Notes: a model not told the origin generated them from the letters alone. Shown: positions 8,774-19,138, numbered from the stretch's first letter. The stretch: DNA of 64,000 bases from Variovorax paradoxus (GCF_024734665.1 NZ_CP102931.1:5826001-5890000); one strand, 5' to 3'. Numbers and translations: made by a program.

Positions 8774-9766
8774 ATGGCATCCCTTTCTTCCCTTCGCAGT
8801 CCCGTTCGCCGCGCCCTTCTCGCACTCGCCCTGCCCCTGGTGGCCGGCACCGCCTTCGCGCAGGCCTGGCCCGCCAAGCCGATCACGCTGATCGTGCCCT
8901 TCCCGCCCGGCGGCCCGACCGACGTGGCCTCGCGCATCGTGGCGCAGAAGATGTCGGTCGCGCTCAAGCAGAACATCGTGATCGACAACCGTAGCGGCGC
9001 CTCGGGCACCGTGGGCGCAGCCGCCGCGGCCCGCGCCGCGCCCGATGGCTACACCTTCGTGATGCTGGCCACGCCCACGCTGCTGGCCTCGCACCTGTAC
9101 GGCCCCACCGGCTACGACATCTTCAAGAACTTCACGCCCGTGGGCTCGGTGTATGACCTGCCGATCGTGCTGGTGGTCAACCCCAAGTCGCTGCCCGACG
9201 TGACCGGCGTGCAGGGCCTGATCGCCAAGGCCAAGGCCGAAGGCGGCAAGCTCAACTACACGAGCGCGGGCGCCGGCAGCTTCGGCCACCTGACGACCGA
9301 GCAGCTGAAAAACATCGGCAAGTTCGACATGCAGCACGTGCCCTACCGCGGCAGCGCGCCAGCCGTGACCGACCTGATCGGCGGCCAAGTGCCCGCGATG
9401 TTCTCTGACCTTGTGGGCGTGCTGCCGCACATCAAGGCCGGCAAGCTGCGCGCCATCGCGGTCGGCTCGGGCCAGCGCGTGAGCCTGCTGCCCGATGTGA
9501 AGACGGTGGCTGAGCAAGGATTCCCCGGCTTCGATGCAACCTCGTGGGGCGGCCTGCTGGCACCGGCCGGCACGCCCAAGGACGTGATCGACCGCATGAG
9601 CGCCGAACTGAAGACCGCGCTGGCCGACAAGGAAGTGCAGGACAAGCTCCAGAGCGTCGGCACCTTCTCGGCCTACCGCACGCCCGAGCAGACGGGCGTG
9701 CGCATGCGCGAGGACTTCGAGCGCTGGGGCAAGGTCATTCGAGACAACCACATCACGAACCAGTAA
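8774..9766 (+). CDS. Bug-family (TctC-type) tripartite tricarboxylate transporter substrate-binding protein
   Basis: A 330-residue periplasmic binding protein of the Bug family. It has an N-terminal signal peptide with two Arg and a hydrophobic core ending AFA/QAWP (about residue 29), then the family opening WPAKPITLIVPFPPGGPTDV and the ligand-loop pattern ANGYTF-like DGYTFVMLATP. No TctA/TctB membrane genes are in the window, which is usual for Burkholderiales orphan Bug genes. Its place inside a CoA-ester degradation operon suggests it captures the carboxylic acid the operon degrades, or acts as an extracytoplasmic sensor (inference). Confidence 0.92.
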   Translation: MASLSSLRSPVRRALLALALPLVAGTAFAQAWPAKPITLIVPFPPGGPTDVASRIVAQKMSVALKQNIVIDNRSGASGTVGAAAAARAAPDGYTFVMLATPTLLASHLYGPTGYDIFKNFTPVGSVYDLPIVLVVNPKSLPDVTGVQGLIAKAKAEGGKLNYTSAGAGSFGHLTTEQLKNIGKFDMQHVPYRGSAPAVTDLIGGQVPAMFSDLVGVLPHIKAGKLRAIAVGSGQRVSLLPDVKTVAEQGFPGFDATSWGGLLAPAGTPKDVIDRMSAELKTALADKEVQDKLQSVGTFSAYRTPEQTGVRMREDFERWGKVIRDNHITNQ

Positions 9767-9808
9767 AACGGCCGGGCCGGCAGGGCGACAACACCAAGGA
9801 GACAAGAC

Positions 9809-11761
9809 ATGACAGAGAAGTACGACAACAACTACAGCACCCCCGTCGGCGCGCCATTCCGCCCCGCCCTTCCGGTTCGCAGCCTCGCCGACATCCGCAA
9901 GCTCGAGGAGACGCCGCTGGAGCAGGCGCTCACGGTGCGCAGCACCTACGAGATCTTCCGCAACGCGGGCCATGCCTTCGGCAACAAGACGGCGCTGACC
10001 TTCCTGCGCACCGGCAACCCGGCCGACGAGCCCATCCGCTGGTCGTACGCCGAACTGCTCGCGCGCATCCACCAGACCGCGAACATGCTGCACACGCTGG
10101 GCGTGGGGCCGGGCGACGCGGTGGCGGTGCTGCTGCCCGGTTGCCTGGAGTACCACCTCGCGCTGTGGGGTGGCGAGGCGACCGGCATCGTGCAGCCGCT
10201 GAACCCGCTGCTCACCGACGAGAAGCTGGTCGCACTGATGACCGCGGGCCGCGCGAAGGTGCTGATCGCCTATGGCTCGGACAGCGAATCGGGCATGTGG
10301 TCGAAGGCAATGCGCCTGCGCGGCCAGGTGCCGACGCTGACCACGGTGCTGCGCGTGGCACCGCACGACGAAGCGCCCGGCGCAGCCGGTGCACTGCCCG
10401 AAGGAGTCGCCGAGTTCGACGTGCTGCGCGCCGCGCAACCCGACGACCGCCTCGTGAGCGGCCGCGACATCGCGCCTTCCGACATCGCCGCCTACTTCCA
10501 CACCGGCGGCACCACGGGTGCTCCGAAGCTTGCGCGCCACAGCCATGGCGCACAGGTGTTCACGGCCTGGGCCAGCGTGCAGGTCGCGGGCATGAACGAG
10601 AACGGCATCTCCATCAACGGCTATCCGCTGTTCCATGTGGCGGGCGTGCTGCCGGCCTCGCTGTCGTCGCTGTCGGCCGGTGTGGAAGTGATCATTCCCA
10701 CGCCCTCGCTGCTGCGCAACAAGGAGGTGCTGGCCAACTACTGGAAGCTGGTGGCGAAGTACCGCCCGACCTCGCTGTCGGCCGTGCCCACCGTGCTCGC
10801 GGCGCTGGCCAATGTGCCGCTGGACGGTGCGGACATTTCATCGATCACCTACTGCCGCACCGGCGCCGCCGTGCTCGCGCCCGAGCTGGCCGCGCGCTTC
10901 GAACGCCTGTTCGGCCTGCATGTGCACGAGAGTCTGGGCATGACGGAGATGGCCGGCATCTCGACCATCACGCCGCCGGGCGTGGACGGGCCCGCGGGCT
11001 GCGTGGGCTTTCGCCTGCCGTACATGCAGATGCGCGTGGTGGCGCTCGACGAGAACGGCAACGCCAGCGACCGCGAAGTGGCGCCCGGCGAACAGGGCAT
11101 GGTGCTGTTCAAGTCACCCAATGTGTTCTCCGGCTTCGTGGACCCGGCCGACAACGCCAAGGCCTTCACGGCCGACAGCTGGCTCGCGACCGGCGACCTG
11201 GGCTGGATCGACAGCGAGGAGCGGCTCAACCTCACGGGCCGCTCGAAGGACCTGATCATCCGCAGCGGCCACAACATCGACCCCAAGACCATCGAGGACG
11301 CGCTGGGCGCGCACCCGGCCGTGCAGCTGTGCGCCGCTGTCGGTGCGCCCGATGCGTATGCGGGCGAACTGCCGGTGATCTTCGCGACGCTGGTACCCGG
11401 CGCCTCGGCAACGGAAGAAGAGCTGCTGGCCTTCACCGCCGAGCGCGTGGACGAAGCACCCGCAAAGCCCAAGTGGGTGTCGGTGATCGAGACCATGCCG
11501 ATGACCAACGTCGGAAAGATCTACAAGCCCGAGCTGCGCGCGATGGCCGCGCGCCAGGTGGTGAGCGCGACAGTGGCGGAAGTGTGCGTGTCGCTCGGCG
11601 TGCCCGATGCAGCGCGGCCCGTCGTGAAGACCGAAGGCGAAAGCCTCGTGCGCGTGCTGATCGACAACGCGGCGGCGGGCGCGCTGGCCGCTGCACTGCA
11701 AGAGCAGCTGCAGAAGGCGCTGGAGCCCCTGCCCTTCAAGACGCGCATCGCGGCGCAGTGA
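9809..11761 (+). CDS. Acyl-CoA synthetase (AMP-forming acid-CoA ligase)
   Basis: A 650-residue adenylate-forming ligase. The ATP phosphate loop is FHTGGTTGAPKLARHSHG (about residue 230). The core motif LATGDLGWIDSEERLNLTGR, followed by SKDLIIRSGHNIDPKTIE, marks the hinge, and the adenylation lysine is in NVGKIYKPELR near the C-terminus. It should activate the operon's carboxylic acid to its CoA thioester using ATP. The C-terminal extension after the lysine motif is longer than in many ligases (about 90 residues). It has a good RBS (AAGGAGA) and lies between two Bug binding-protein genes, supporting uptake-linked activation of one acid substrate. Confidence 0.92.
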   Translation: MTEKYDNNYSTPVGAPFRPALPVRSLADIRKLEETPLEQALTVRSTYEIFRNAGHAFGNKTALTFLRTGNPADEPIRWSYAELLARIHQTANMLHTLGVGPGDAVAVLLPGCLEYHLALWGGEATGIVQPLNPLLTDEKLVALMTAGRAKVLIAYGSDSESGMWSKAMRLRGQVPTLTTVLRVAPHDEAPGAAGALPEGVAEFDVLRAAQPDDRLVSGRDIAPSDIAAYFHTGGTTGAPKLARHSHGAQVFTAWASVQVAGMNENGISINGYPLFHVAGVLPASLSSLSAGVEVIIPTPSLLRNKEVLANYWKLVAKYRPTSLSAVPTVLAALANVPLDGADISSITYCRTGAAVLAPELAARFERLFGLHVHESLGMTEMAGISTITPPGVDGPAGCVGFRLPYMQMRVVALDENGNASDREVAPGEQGMVLFKSPNVFSGFVDPADNAKAFTADSWLATGDLGWIDSEERLNLTGRSKDLIIRSGHNIDPKTIEDALGAHPAVQLCAAVGAPDAYAGELPVIFATLVPGASATEEELLAFTAERVDEAPAKPKWVSVIETMPMTNVGKIYKPELRAMAARQVVSATVAEVCVSLGVPDAARPVVKTEGESLVRVLIDNAAAGALAAALQEQLQKALEPLPFKTRIAAQ

Positions 11762-11799
11762 CCCTTTTTGAAACCGAGACCGAGAAACAGAGACAAGCC

Positions 11800-12801
11800 A
11801 TGACCTTCTTCCGCATCCAGACCCGCCGCGCCGTGCTGTGCACCGCCGCTTCCGTCGCCACGCTGTGCGCGCTGCCCGCAGCCAATGCCCAGACCGCTTA
11901 CCCGAACAAGCCGATCCGCATGGTCGTGCCCTTCGCCGCCGGCGGCGCCACCGACGTGCTCGCGCGCGTGATCGGCCAGAAGATGTCGGCTGGCATGGGC
12001 CAGCCCGTCATCATCGACAACAAGCCCGGCGCGGCCGGCATCATCGGCACCGACGCGGTCGCCAAGGCTGCGCCCGATGGCTACACCATCGTGCTGGGGC
12101 TGAGCAATTCGCTGATGACCAACGAGTTCTTGTACGAGAAGTTGCCCTACGACACGCAGCGCGACCTCACGCTGGTCTACCAGATCGCGATGGCGCCGCT
12201 GGTGCTGGTGGTGCACCCGAGCGTTCCCGCGAAGACCGGCCCCGAGCTGCTGAAGTACGTCACCGCCAACAAGGGCAAGGTGGCCTACGGTTCGTACGGC
12301 GTGGGCGCATACCCGCACCTGGCCGGCGCGCACATGAGCCTGGCCACGCAGTCCGACATGAACCACGTCGCCTACAAGGGCGAGGCGCCGATGATGCAGG
12401 ACCTGATCGGCGGCCAGATCCAGATGGCGTATGCGAGCGCGCTGGTGGCCAAGCCGCACATCGACTCCGGGAAGATCCGCGCCATCGGCGTGAGCGGCGA
12501 GCGCCGCATGAGCACGCTGCCCAACGTGCCCACGCTCGCCGAGCAGGGCCTGAAGGACGAGGCCTACCGCGTGACCGGCTGGCTCGCCATCGCGGCTCCT
12601 GCAAAGACACCGAAACCCATCGTGGACCGCATCGCTGAAGAAGTGCGCAAGGCCACGCAGCAGCCCGACGTGCGCGAACGCGTGGCAGCCATGGGCTTCG
12701 AGATCAAGGACAGCTCGCCCGAACTCTTCGCCACCGCCTGGAAGGCCGAGCGCCCGGTGTGGGAGCGCCTCATCAAGCAGTCGGGCGCCAAGCTCGAATA
12801 A
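11800..12801 (+). CDS. Second Bug-family substrate-binding protein
   Basis: A 333-residue Bug-family protein with its own signal peptide ([16 protein letters not shown], cleavage near NAQ/TAYP) and the family opening [20 protein letters not shown], then [17 protein letters not shown]. The frame is open further upstream, but the ATG at 11800 gives a proper signal peptide and follows AGAGACAAG. It is clearly a paralogue of 8774-9766 but substantially diverged, so the two may bind different acids. It is followed by a 46-bp gap before etfB. Confidence 0.92.
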   Translation: MTFFRIQTRRAVLCTAASVATLCALPAANAQTAYPNKPIRMVVPFAAGGATDVLARVIGQKMSAGMGQPVIIDNKPGAAGIIGTDAVAKAAPDGYTIVLGLSNSLMTNEFLYEKLPYDTQRDLTLVYQIAMAPLVLVVHPSVPAKTGPELLKYVTANKGKVAYGSYGVGAYPHLAGAHMSLATQSDMNHVAYKGEAPMMQDLIGGQIQMAYASALVAKPHIDSGKIRAIGVSGERRMSTLPNVPTLAEQGLKDEAYRVTGWLAIAAPAKTPKPIVDRIAEEVRKATQQPDVRERVAAMGFEIKDSSPELFATAWKAERPVWERLIKQSGAKLE

Positions 12802-12847
12802 CCCATTCACTCACTCATTCATTTCTTCGTCATTCAAAGGAACAGCC

Positions 12848-13597
12848 ATGAAGGTTCTTGTACCTGTCAAACGGGTCGTCGACTACAACGTGAAAGTGCG
12901 CGTCAAGAGCGACGGCACCGGAGTGGACATTGCCAACGTCAAGATGAGCATGAACCCCTTCGACGAGATCGCGGTTGAAGAGGCCGTTCGCCTGAAGGAA
13001 AAGGGCGTCGTGACCGAAGTCATCGCCGTCTCGTGCGGTGATGCCAAGTGCCAGGAAACCCTGCGCACCGCGATGGCCATCGGCGCTGATCGCGGCATCC
13101 TGGTCGAGACGACTGAAGAACTACAGCCCCTGGCTGTCGCCAAGCTGCTCAAGGCGCTGGTCGACAAGGAACAACCCCAGCTGATCATCCTCGGCAAGCA
13201 GGCCATCGACGACGACGCCAACCAGACCGGCCAGATGCTGGCTGCGCTGGCCGACCTGCCCCAAGCCACCTTCGCCTCCAAGGTCGAAGTCGCAGGCGAC
13301 AAAGCCACCGTCACCCGCGAAGTCGACGGCGGCCTGGAAACCATCTCCCTGAGCCTGCCCGCTGTCATCACGACCGACCTGCGCCTGAACGAGCCGCGCT
13401 ACGTGACGCTGCCCAACATCATGAAGGCCAAGAAGAAGCAGCTCGACGTCTTCAAGCCTGAAGACCTGGGTGTGGACGTCAAGCCCCGCCTAAAGACCCT
13501 GAAGGTCTCGGAGCCCCCGAAGCGCGGCGCCGGCATCAAGGTGCCTGACGTTGCAACGCTGGTGGACAAACTGAAGAACGAAGCGAAGGTGATCTGA
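12848..13597 (+). CDS. etfB: Electron transfer flavoprotein, beta subunit
   Basis: A 249-residue EtfB. It begins [20 protein letters not shown], carries the AMP/FAD-site motif [15 protein letters not shown] (about 117-131), and has the ETF recognition loop [15 protein letters not shown] (about 184-198) that docks on acyl-CoA dehydrogenases. With EtfA it forms the soluble FAD heterodimer carrying electrons from acyl-CoA dehydrogenases to ETF-quinone oxidoreductase. Two bases separate its stop from the etfA start. Codon usage is more strongly biased than in the upstream genes, as expected for a housekeeping electron carrier serving both beta-oxidation modules of this window. Confidence 0.97.
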   Translation: MKVLVPVKRVVDYNVKVRVKSDGTGVDIANVKMSMNPFDEIAVEEAVRLKEKGVVTEVIAVSCGDAKCQETLRTAMAIGADRGILVETTEELQPLAVAKLLKALVDKEQPQLIILGKQAIDDDANQTGQMLAALADLPQATFASKVEVAGDKATVTREVDGGLETISLSLPAVITTDLRLNEPRYVTLPNIMKAKKKQLDVFKPEDLGVDVKPRLKTLKVSEPPKRGAGIKVPDVATLVDKLKNEAKVI

Positions 13598-13599
13598 AC

Positions 13600-14532
13600 A
13601 TGACCGCACTTGTTATTGCCGAACACGACCACGCGACCGTCAAGCCCGCGACCCTGAACACCGTGACTGCTGCACTCGCCTGCGGCGGCGATGTCCACGT
13701 GCTGGTGGCCGGTGCCAATGCCGCCGAGGCCGGCAAGGCCGCTGCACAGATCGCCGGAGTCTCCAAAGTCATCGTGGCCGACAGCCCCAGCCTGGCTGAG
13801 AACCTCGCAGAAAACGTTGCAGCCCAGGTGCTGGCGATCGCAGCCAACTACAGCCACATCCTGTTCCCCTCGACCGCCAACGGCAAGAACGTCGCTCCGC
13901 GCGTGGCTGCCAAGCTCGATGTGGCCCAGATCAGCGACATCACCAAGGTCGACAGCCCGGACACCTTTGAGCGCCCGATCTACGCCGGCAACGCGATTGC
14001 CACCGTGCAGAGCAGTGACGCTACCAAGGTGATCACGGTTCGCACGACCGGCTTCGACGCTGCAGCCGCCACCGGTGGCAGCGCGGCCGTCGAAACCGCC
14101 GAAGGCGTTGCAGACAGCGGCAAGAGCAGCTTCGTGGGCCGTGAAGTCACGAAGAGCGAACGCCCCGAGCTGACCGCCGCCAAGATCATCGTCTCGGGTG
14201 GCCGGGCGCTGGGTAGCGCAGAGAAGTTCACCGAAGTGATGGCTCCTCTGGCCGACAAGCTGAACGCAGGCCTGGGCGCCAGCCGCGCAGCCGTCGATGC
14301 AGGCTACGCCCCCAACGACTGGCAAGTCGGCCAGACCGGCAAGATTGTCGCGCCGCAGCTGTACATCGCAGCAGGCATCTCGGGCGCCATCCAGCACTTG
14401 GCCGGCATGAAGGACTCCAAGGTGATCGTGGCGATCAACAAGGACGAAGAGGCCCCGATCTTCTCGGTGGCCGACTACGGCCTCGTGGCCGACCTGTTCA
14501 CGGCCGTGCCGGAACTGGTGAAGGCGCTGTAA
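13600..14532 (+). CDS. etfA: Electron transfer flavoprotein, alpha subunit
   Basis: A 310-residue EtfA. The C-terminal FAD domain shows [31 protein letters not shown] and [20 protein letters not shown], ending with [18 protein letters not shown], the signature of the alpha subunit. It binds the FAD that accepts electrons from the acyl-CoA dehydrogenases. It is immediately downstream of etfB, so the two are co-translated, and is followed 15 bp later by the nitronate-monooxygenase-like gene. Confidence 0.97.
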   Translation: MTALVIAEHDHATVKPATLNTVTAALACGGDVHVLVAGANAAEAGKAAAQIAGVSKVIVADSPSLAENLAENVAAQVLAIAANYSHILFPSTANGKNVAPRVAAKLDVAQISDITKVDSPDTFERPIYAGNAIATVQSSDATKVITVRTTGFDAAAATGGSAAVETAEGVADSGKSSFVGREVTKSERPELTAAKIIVSGGRALGSAEKFTEVMAPLADKLNAGLGASRAAVDAGYAPNDWQVGQTGKIVAPQLYIAAGISGAIQHLAGMKDSKVIVAINKDEEAPIFSVADYGLVADLFTAVPELVKAL

Positions 14533-15519
<987 letters not shown>

Positions 15520-15874
15520 GTCTTTCTGCTCGCATCCGGGGCGACGATCACGCCGACGGGGTGATCGTTCAGAGCCGCTGCGGAAGCTGCATTTGTTGGC
15601 AGTCGCCGAGACTTCGTGCCGCATGAAACGGCTACTTCGCCGGGTTCTTCTCTAGAGTGGATGCCCCTGTCACTCGATACCCCAACAAGGGAAGAAGAAA
15701 GGCGCAACACACCAAAGCCACCGAGATGTTTGAAGGCTGCTTGCCTCGCGGCAGGTTGTCGGTGCGAAAGCAGCGATGCAAATGCGAGGTATCAAAAGGC
15801 GACGGCCGAGGTGTTACTAGCACCCCGACCGTCTAACCAAGTTCGTGCACTTACCTTGGAAGGAACGCACAAAA
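15520..15874. other. Intergenic stretch, no supported gene
   Basis: This 355-base gap between the etf operon and the small gene at 15875 has lower GC than the operon and contains the hairpin at 15544-15568. A 128-codon open frame crosses it from 15616 to 16002 but has no visible RBS, has unlike codon use, and overlaps the better-supported 15875 gene; I do not call it. Nothing else is recognisable. Confidence 0.5.
15544..15568 (+). terminator. Hairpin after the beta-oxidation/etf operon
   Basis: ACGATCAC (15544-15551) and GTGATCGT (15561-15568) form a perfect 8-bp stem with a 9-nt loop, 24 bp after the operon's last stop. There is no T-run, so it may act as an mRNA-stabilising end or a weak or Rho-assisted terminator rather than a canonical intrinsic terminator. 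Confidence 0.45.
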
Positions 15875-16144
15875 ATGGCTACCAAGACTATAGCCCGGCC
15901 TCGCACGCCGGTAGCTTCCGAAGACAACGCCCAAGACCCGGCGGATCTTCTCGAAAACACCCTCTCTCAACTCGAAGCTCTACTGTGGGTTTGCCACGGT
16001 GAAGAAATCGACTGGTGCAGCGGTGACGGGCCTCGACAACTGGACAACCTGCTCTGGCTTGCGGCTGAACTTGCTCGCAAGGCCGGAGAGCTGTTCCAGA
16101 TGAGCGAGAAGGCGCGATGTGGGGCGCCTGAGACTGGCGGTTAG
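15875..16144 (+). CDS. Small hypothetical protein
   Basis: An 89-residue acidic protein of unrecognised family. I chose the ATG at 15875 because an AAGGAA-type RBS sits 8-13 bp upstream; an upstream in-frame ATG at 15845 lacks one. The first 25 residues are basic and Pro/Ala-rich and look disordered. Residues about 26-85 are predicted helical and amphipathic (LLENTLSQLEALLWVCHGEE, then LDNLLWLAAELARKAGELF), suggesting a small helical-hairpin protein. It stands alone in a lower-GC region between the etf operon and the convergent ATPase gene. A shadow frame is possible, but the hydrophobic periodicity argues for a real protein. Confidence 0.5.
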   Translation: MATKTIARPRTPVASEDNAQDPADLLENTLSQLEALLWVCHGEEIDWCSGDGPRQLDNLLWLAAELARKAGELFQMSEKARCGAPETGG

Positions 16145-16552
16145 TGGCTGGTCCGCGGGCTGCGGGTTCGCGGCCTGCTCGGCGAACTAGCGTTTTGGGG
16201 TACGGCGGCTGAAGCCTTCGTGATGGAGGGAATTCGGTTTGGTTGAGGCTGCTTGTGGGTAGGCCTCGGTGTCGGCGATGCGTTCCATGCTGATTGTCGA
16301 CAGACAATGCGAGCATCCGCTTTGCAGCGGTTGCGACCAGTCACATCCTGACGCCGAGCTCACGGTCTCAGATCCAGTGCGGTCATTGAATCACCCGTCA
16401 CGCAACGCCATCAATGCCAAGCATTTCCCCGTTACCTGGTTGAGAACCAGATAACGGGGTTTGCTTGCCCAAGGGGGGCGAAGGTGCGGCATCTCGGGAT
16501 TGATATCGACGCCGCTCTGAACAACCGTACGCCGCTATTGCCCAGACCGCCA
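16145..16552. other. Intergenic stretch with one long hairpin
   Basis: This 408-base gap lies between the small gene and the 3' end of the convergent ATPase gene. Apart from the hairpin at 16427-16459 I see no gene, repeat or RNA. A 61-codon frame at 16269-16454 has no RBS and is not called. Confidence 0.5.
16427..16459 (-). terminator. Long hairpin downstream of the ATPase gene
   Basis: Arms 16427-16441 and 16445-16459 form a 15-bp stem with a 3-nt loop. On the plus strand one position is a C-A mismatch; on the minus strand the same position is a G-U pair, so the structure fits RNA read from the ATPase strand. It begins 94 bases beyond the ATPase stop. Short flanking arms (AAGCA/TGCTT) extend it. 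No T-run follows, so function as a terminator is uncertain; a processing or stability element is also possible. Confidence 0.45.
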
Positions 16553-18721
16553 CTAGGCCATCGCCACGACCTCTGAGTACAGACGTCGCAGATGCTGGTC
16601 TGACATGTCCAGGATTGGTTCGTACATAAACGAGTTCAGGTGGATGTTCTCGGGCGTCATAAGGAGTACGCGCTGAATGACGCCAAGGTTTTCGATTTCG
16701 GCAGGAAACTCGTTGCGGTAGCGCTTGAGCAGCGCCTGGGTCTGGTTGACGGTGATGCCTGCCAGCCAGGCAGCATCATTGATCTTGGCCGCCATGAACT
16801 TCTCCGCCTGCAACCGTGTGGCGATGGCCAAGACCACCTTGTTCTCGAAGTTAATTCCGTCAGCGGCCTGAAGACATGCCGCGACCTCGGTGGCCAGGAC
16901 GTCAACGATAGGTGTCGCGCCGTTGCCTGACTGCCCGGTGGTCCCAAAGAGGTTGTTGTAAATCGCATCGAGGTCTGCGACCGTTATCTGAACCGTGCCC
17001 ACTTTCCAGTGAAGCAGCGACGTCAAGCGCAGGTAGTCAGCATCGGCGTCACCTTTCGTGTACTCGATGAGATTACGCATGAAAGGGATGCAGCAAATCT
17101 TCTTCCGGTCGTCCGTGAAGAAATTCGGCTTCCAGACCTTACTGAAGATGTTGCGCACACCTTGGGCCGCTTCGAGCGTGATACCTGCGGTCGTCTTCGA
17201 AACCATGAAGCAGTTCTTCCGTGGAACAAGGCCTCTGCTCTCGATGGTTCGGTAGAAGTCGAAGTTGTGGGTAAGGATAAGCAGCTTGAAGTGCTGATCC
17301 TCCGCCAAGTCGGAGAGGTACTGGATGATGGCGTACTTGTTCTTGTAGTCGAACGAGTCGGCAATGTCGTCAACGATGAGAAGCGTCTCCTGGCCGGCGG
17401 CGCGGCGCACCTCGATGTCGAACAGCATGTTCAGGACGTGAAACGCCTTCTTCTCGCCGGTGCTGAGCGTCTGCAGCAAGGCGTCACGCTCAACTGAAGC
17501 ATGGTCGTTGCCATCCTTGAAAACGAAACCCAAGCGTGGTGCCGTTTCCTTGCCGAGCACGACCTGAACCTTGTTTGCTACCTCCAGATGGAACGGGACA
17601 ATGAAGCGGTTGTTGAAGATGTCGATGACCGCCTGCCACTGAGTCTGCTCCTGAGCAGCCTGCGCCTCAATCTCTGCTGAACGCACGGCTGCTTGGTCAA
17701 CCTTGCTCAGAAGGTCGATGCACAAAGCGTGATTCGCCTTGAGGTATGACATCCAGAGCTTTTTCTTGAATGCCACCGGATCAGCAAGCTCTGGCAGCAA
17801 CTCTTCATGACTCTGCAGGTAGGCCTCGAACTCACGGAGCTGTGCGTTCTTCTGAATCTGCTTTTCAAGCTCCTCGTACTTCTTACGAAGTACGGCGTCC
17901 TCAGATATCTTGGCCCGCTCCGCGTCAATGAGAGCTTGGAGTTCAGCCTCGGAGTTGACCTCTTGCTTCTCGTCACCATTCAGGCTCACAGAATGCTTGG
18001 CTTTGAAGAAGCCGCTGTTCTTCAACTCCTTCGCCACGTTGGTGGCCTCGTAGTAGTTGAAGCCGTCTTTCTTAAAGTACTTCGAGGCAGCGAGCAGCTC
18101 GTTGTACTTCTTCGTGTAGTCGTTGATCGCTGTGCGGAAGTCGCCGTTGGCCAAGAATGCCATGACCCGCTCGTCGTTCATGACGTCATAGGGCACATCC
18201 TTGAAGACCGGCTCCCAGTCTTTGTCCAGTTCGTCTTTCAGGCTCGCCAGCACCGCGTCGAACTCTCCTCCCGAAGGCATGAATGTCGACGCGACTTCGC
18301 GGTCCACAGTCCGCTTAGTTTTCGCTGTCGTCTTGAGCGCGCCTATCAAAGCCGCACGTGCGGATGTGACGCCTGCGTGCAGCGATTCATACTCCTGACG
18401 CAGCGCGGCATTTACCAACAGAGTCGCGGTGTCGTTGCCCTTACTAGAGAACTCCTCGTAAGGCCTCAGAACAAGCACCTTACCGGCGGCAAGGTCGACA
18501 CCGTTTTCGTCCTGGACTACTCGCGTTGTGGAACGGTTCGGGAAGATCCGGTCTTGCGACTTTTTGTCATCTGCAATGTCTTGGAAGGTGTTGGCTAAAG
18601 AGCTTTTCATCGCACCGTTGGGCGCGTAGATGGCAACGGCGGAAGTGTCTGCATATTCCAGCACCACGTCTAACTTGCGAATGCCATAGCAATATTCCAG
18701 CTGCAGCTTCAGGTTATTCAT
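16553..18721 (-). CDS. Stand-alone AAA/ABC-type ATPase with coiled coil (possible phage-defence protein)
   Basis: This 722-residue protein has an ABC/SMC-like ATPase split by a long insert. The N-terminal phosphate loop APNGAMKSS (33-41) differs from the usual GPNGAGKS at both outer Gly positions. Residues about 100-330 are rich in charged heptads (RKKYEELEKQIQKNAQLREF) and look coiled-coil. The ABC-like signature LSTGEKKAFH (about 420), Walker B LLIVDDIADSFD (Asp451-Asp452) and switch-His stretch LTHNFDFYRT (about 485) follow. The last about 200 residues match nothing I recognise. The layout recalls AAA_13/PrrC/RloC-like ATPases, but I see no Zn-hook CxxC or anticodon-nuclease motif. RBS GGAGGG precedes the ATG. 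Sampled GC is low: 29 of 60 bases at 18061-18120 against 47 of 60 at 1021-1080, suggesting transfer. Confidence 0.8.
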   Translation of the reverse strand: MNNLKLQLEYCYGIRKLDVVLEYADTSAVAIYAPNGAMKSSLANTFQDIADDKKSQDRIFPNRSTTRVVQDENGVDLAAGKVLVLRPYEEFSSKGNDTATLLVNAALRQEYESLHAGVTSARAALIGALKTTAKTKRTVDREVASTFMPSGGEFDAVLASLKDELDKDWEPVFKDVPYDVMNDERVMAFLANGDFRTAINDYTKKYNELLAASKYFKKDGFNYYEATNVAKELKNSGFFKAKHSVSLNGDEKQEVNSEAELQALIDAERAKISEDAVLRKKYEELEKQIQKNAQLREFEAYLQSHEELLPELADPVAFKKKLWMSYLKANHALCIDLLSKVDQAAVRSAEIEAQAAQEQTQWQAVIDIFNNRFIVPFHLEVANKVQVVLGKETAPRLGFVFKDGNDHASVERDALLQTLSTGEKKAFHVLNMLFDIEVRRAAGQETLLIVDDIADSFDYKNKYAIIQYLSDLAEDQHFKLLILTHNFDFYRTIESRGLVPRKNCFMVSKTTAGITLEAAQGVRNIFSKVWKPNFFTDDRKKICCIPFMRNLIEYTKGDADADYLRLTSLLHWKVGTVQITVADLDAIYNNLFGTTGQSGNGATPIVDVLATEVAACLQAADGINFENKVVLAIATRLQAEKFMAAKINDAAWLAGITVNQTQALLKRYRNEFPAEIENLGVIQRVLLMTPENIHLNSFMYEPILDMSDQHLRRLYSEVVAMA

Positions 18722-19138
18722 CTTCCCTCCGTCTAAAGCAAATAAGCATACTTCCTGTTTAAGAAAACGTGCCTCGCAGTTTCACGCGACTCAGCTAGCT
18801 GTAGACCAGCCTGTCGCCAACCGTGGAGCCATTTCCCTCACGTCCATCTGCAATCCGCCGCAGCGGTCGAACCGCCAACGCTACAGCCGCACTCATCGTG
18901 CACAGGGCGTCGGGTGCTCCCCGCAGCGAAATAAAGGAGGAGGCCGAAGGCCGGGGGACATTCGCGGAGGGGAGTACCCGGCGGCCTGCGCACACGCCCT
19001 GAAAGCCGCTCTGCAAGCCCCGCAGCTAAGGAAACCCCCGATACATGAGTGGTCATCGACCACCTAGCATCGAAGGCTGTTCCCTGTCGAGGTGTACCGA
19101 ACGCGTCCCGGCGTTCGTGCCTCACTGACCATCCTGCG
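18722..19138. other. Intergenic stretch holding structured repeat copy 1
   Basis: This 417-base gap separates the divergent ATPase and TRAP small-subunit genes. It holds the first structured repeat (18898-18993) and therefore the upstream control region of both genes. No protein-coding frame is supported. Short frames over the repeat translate to a peptide containing SSFISLRGAPDA, which recurs wherever the repeat occurs and is a by-product of it. Confidence 0.6.
18898..18993 (+). repeat. Structured dispersed repeat, copy 1
   Basis: A 96-bp element. The outer arms 18898-18922 and 18969-18993 form a 25-position stem (21 Watson-Crick, 2 G-U, 2 mismatches). They enclose a conserved core starting AGCGAAATAAAGGAGGAGG, with an inner GGCC-GAA-GGCC hairpin, closed by GCGAA/TTCGC. 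The same core occurs at 40.0-40.25 kb twice with different outer-arm sequences. It lies upstream of and in the same direction as the TRAP genes. It could be a REP/MITE-like element or a transcribed RNA motif. The conserved AAAGGAGG matches a Shine-Dalgarno sequence but no start codon follows. Confidence 0.8.

Noticed and set aside
7343..10636. Antisense open frame of 1097 codons
   Set aside because: Spans antisense of CoA transferase, Bug and ligase genes, which all have clear family motifs on the other strand.
9544..11799. Plus-strand frame fused in front of the second Bug protein
   Set aside because: The extension is Arg/Ala/Gly-rich and out of frame with the acyl-CoA synthetase; the signal peptide at 11800 marks the real start.
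15616..16002. 128-codon plus-strand frame
   Set aside because: No RBS, unlike codon use, and it overlaps the better-supported gene at 15875.
16269..16454. 61-codon plus-strand frame beside the hairpin
   Set aside because: No RBS; overlaps the hairpin arms and has no recognisable features.
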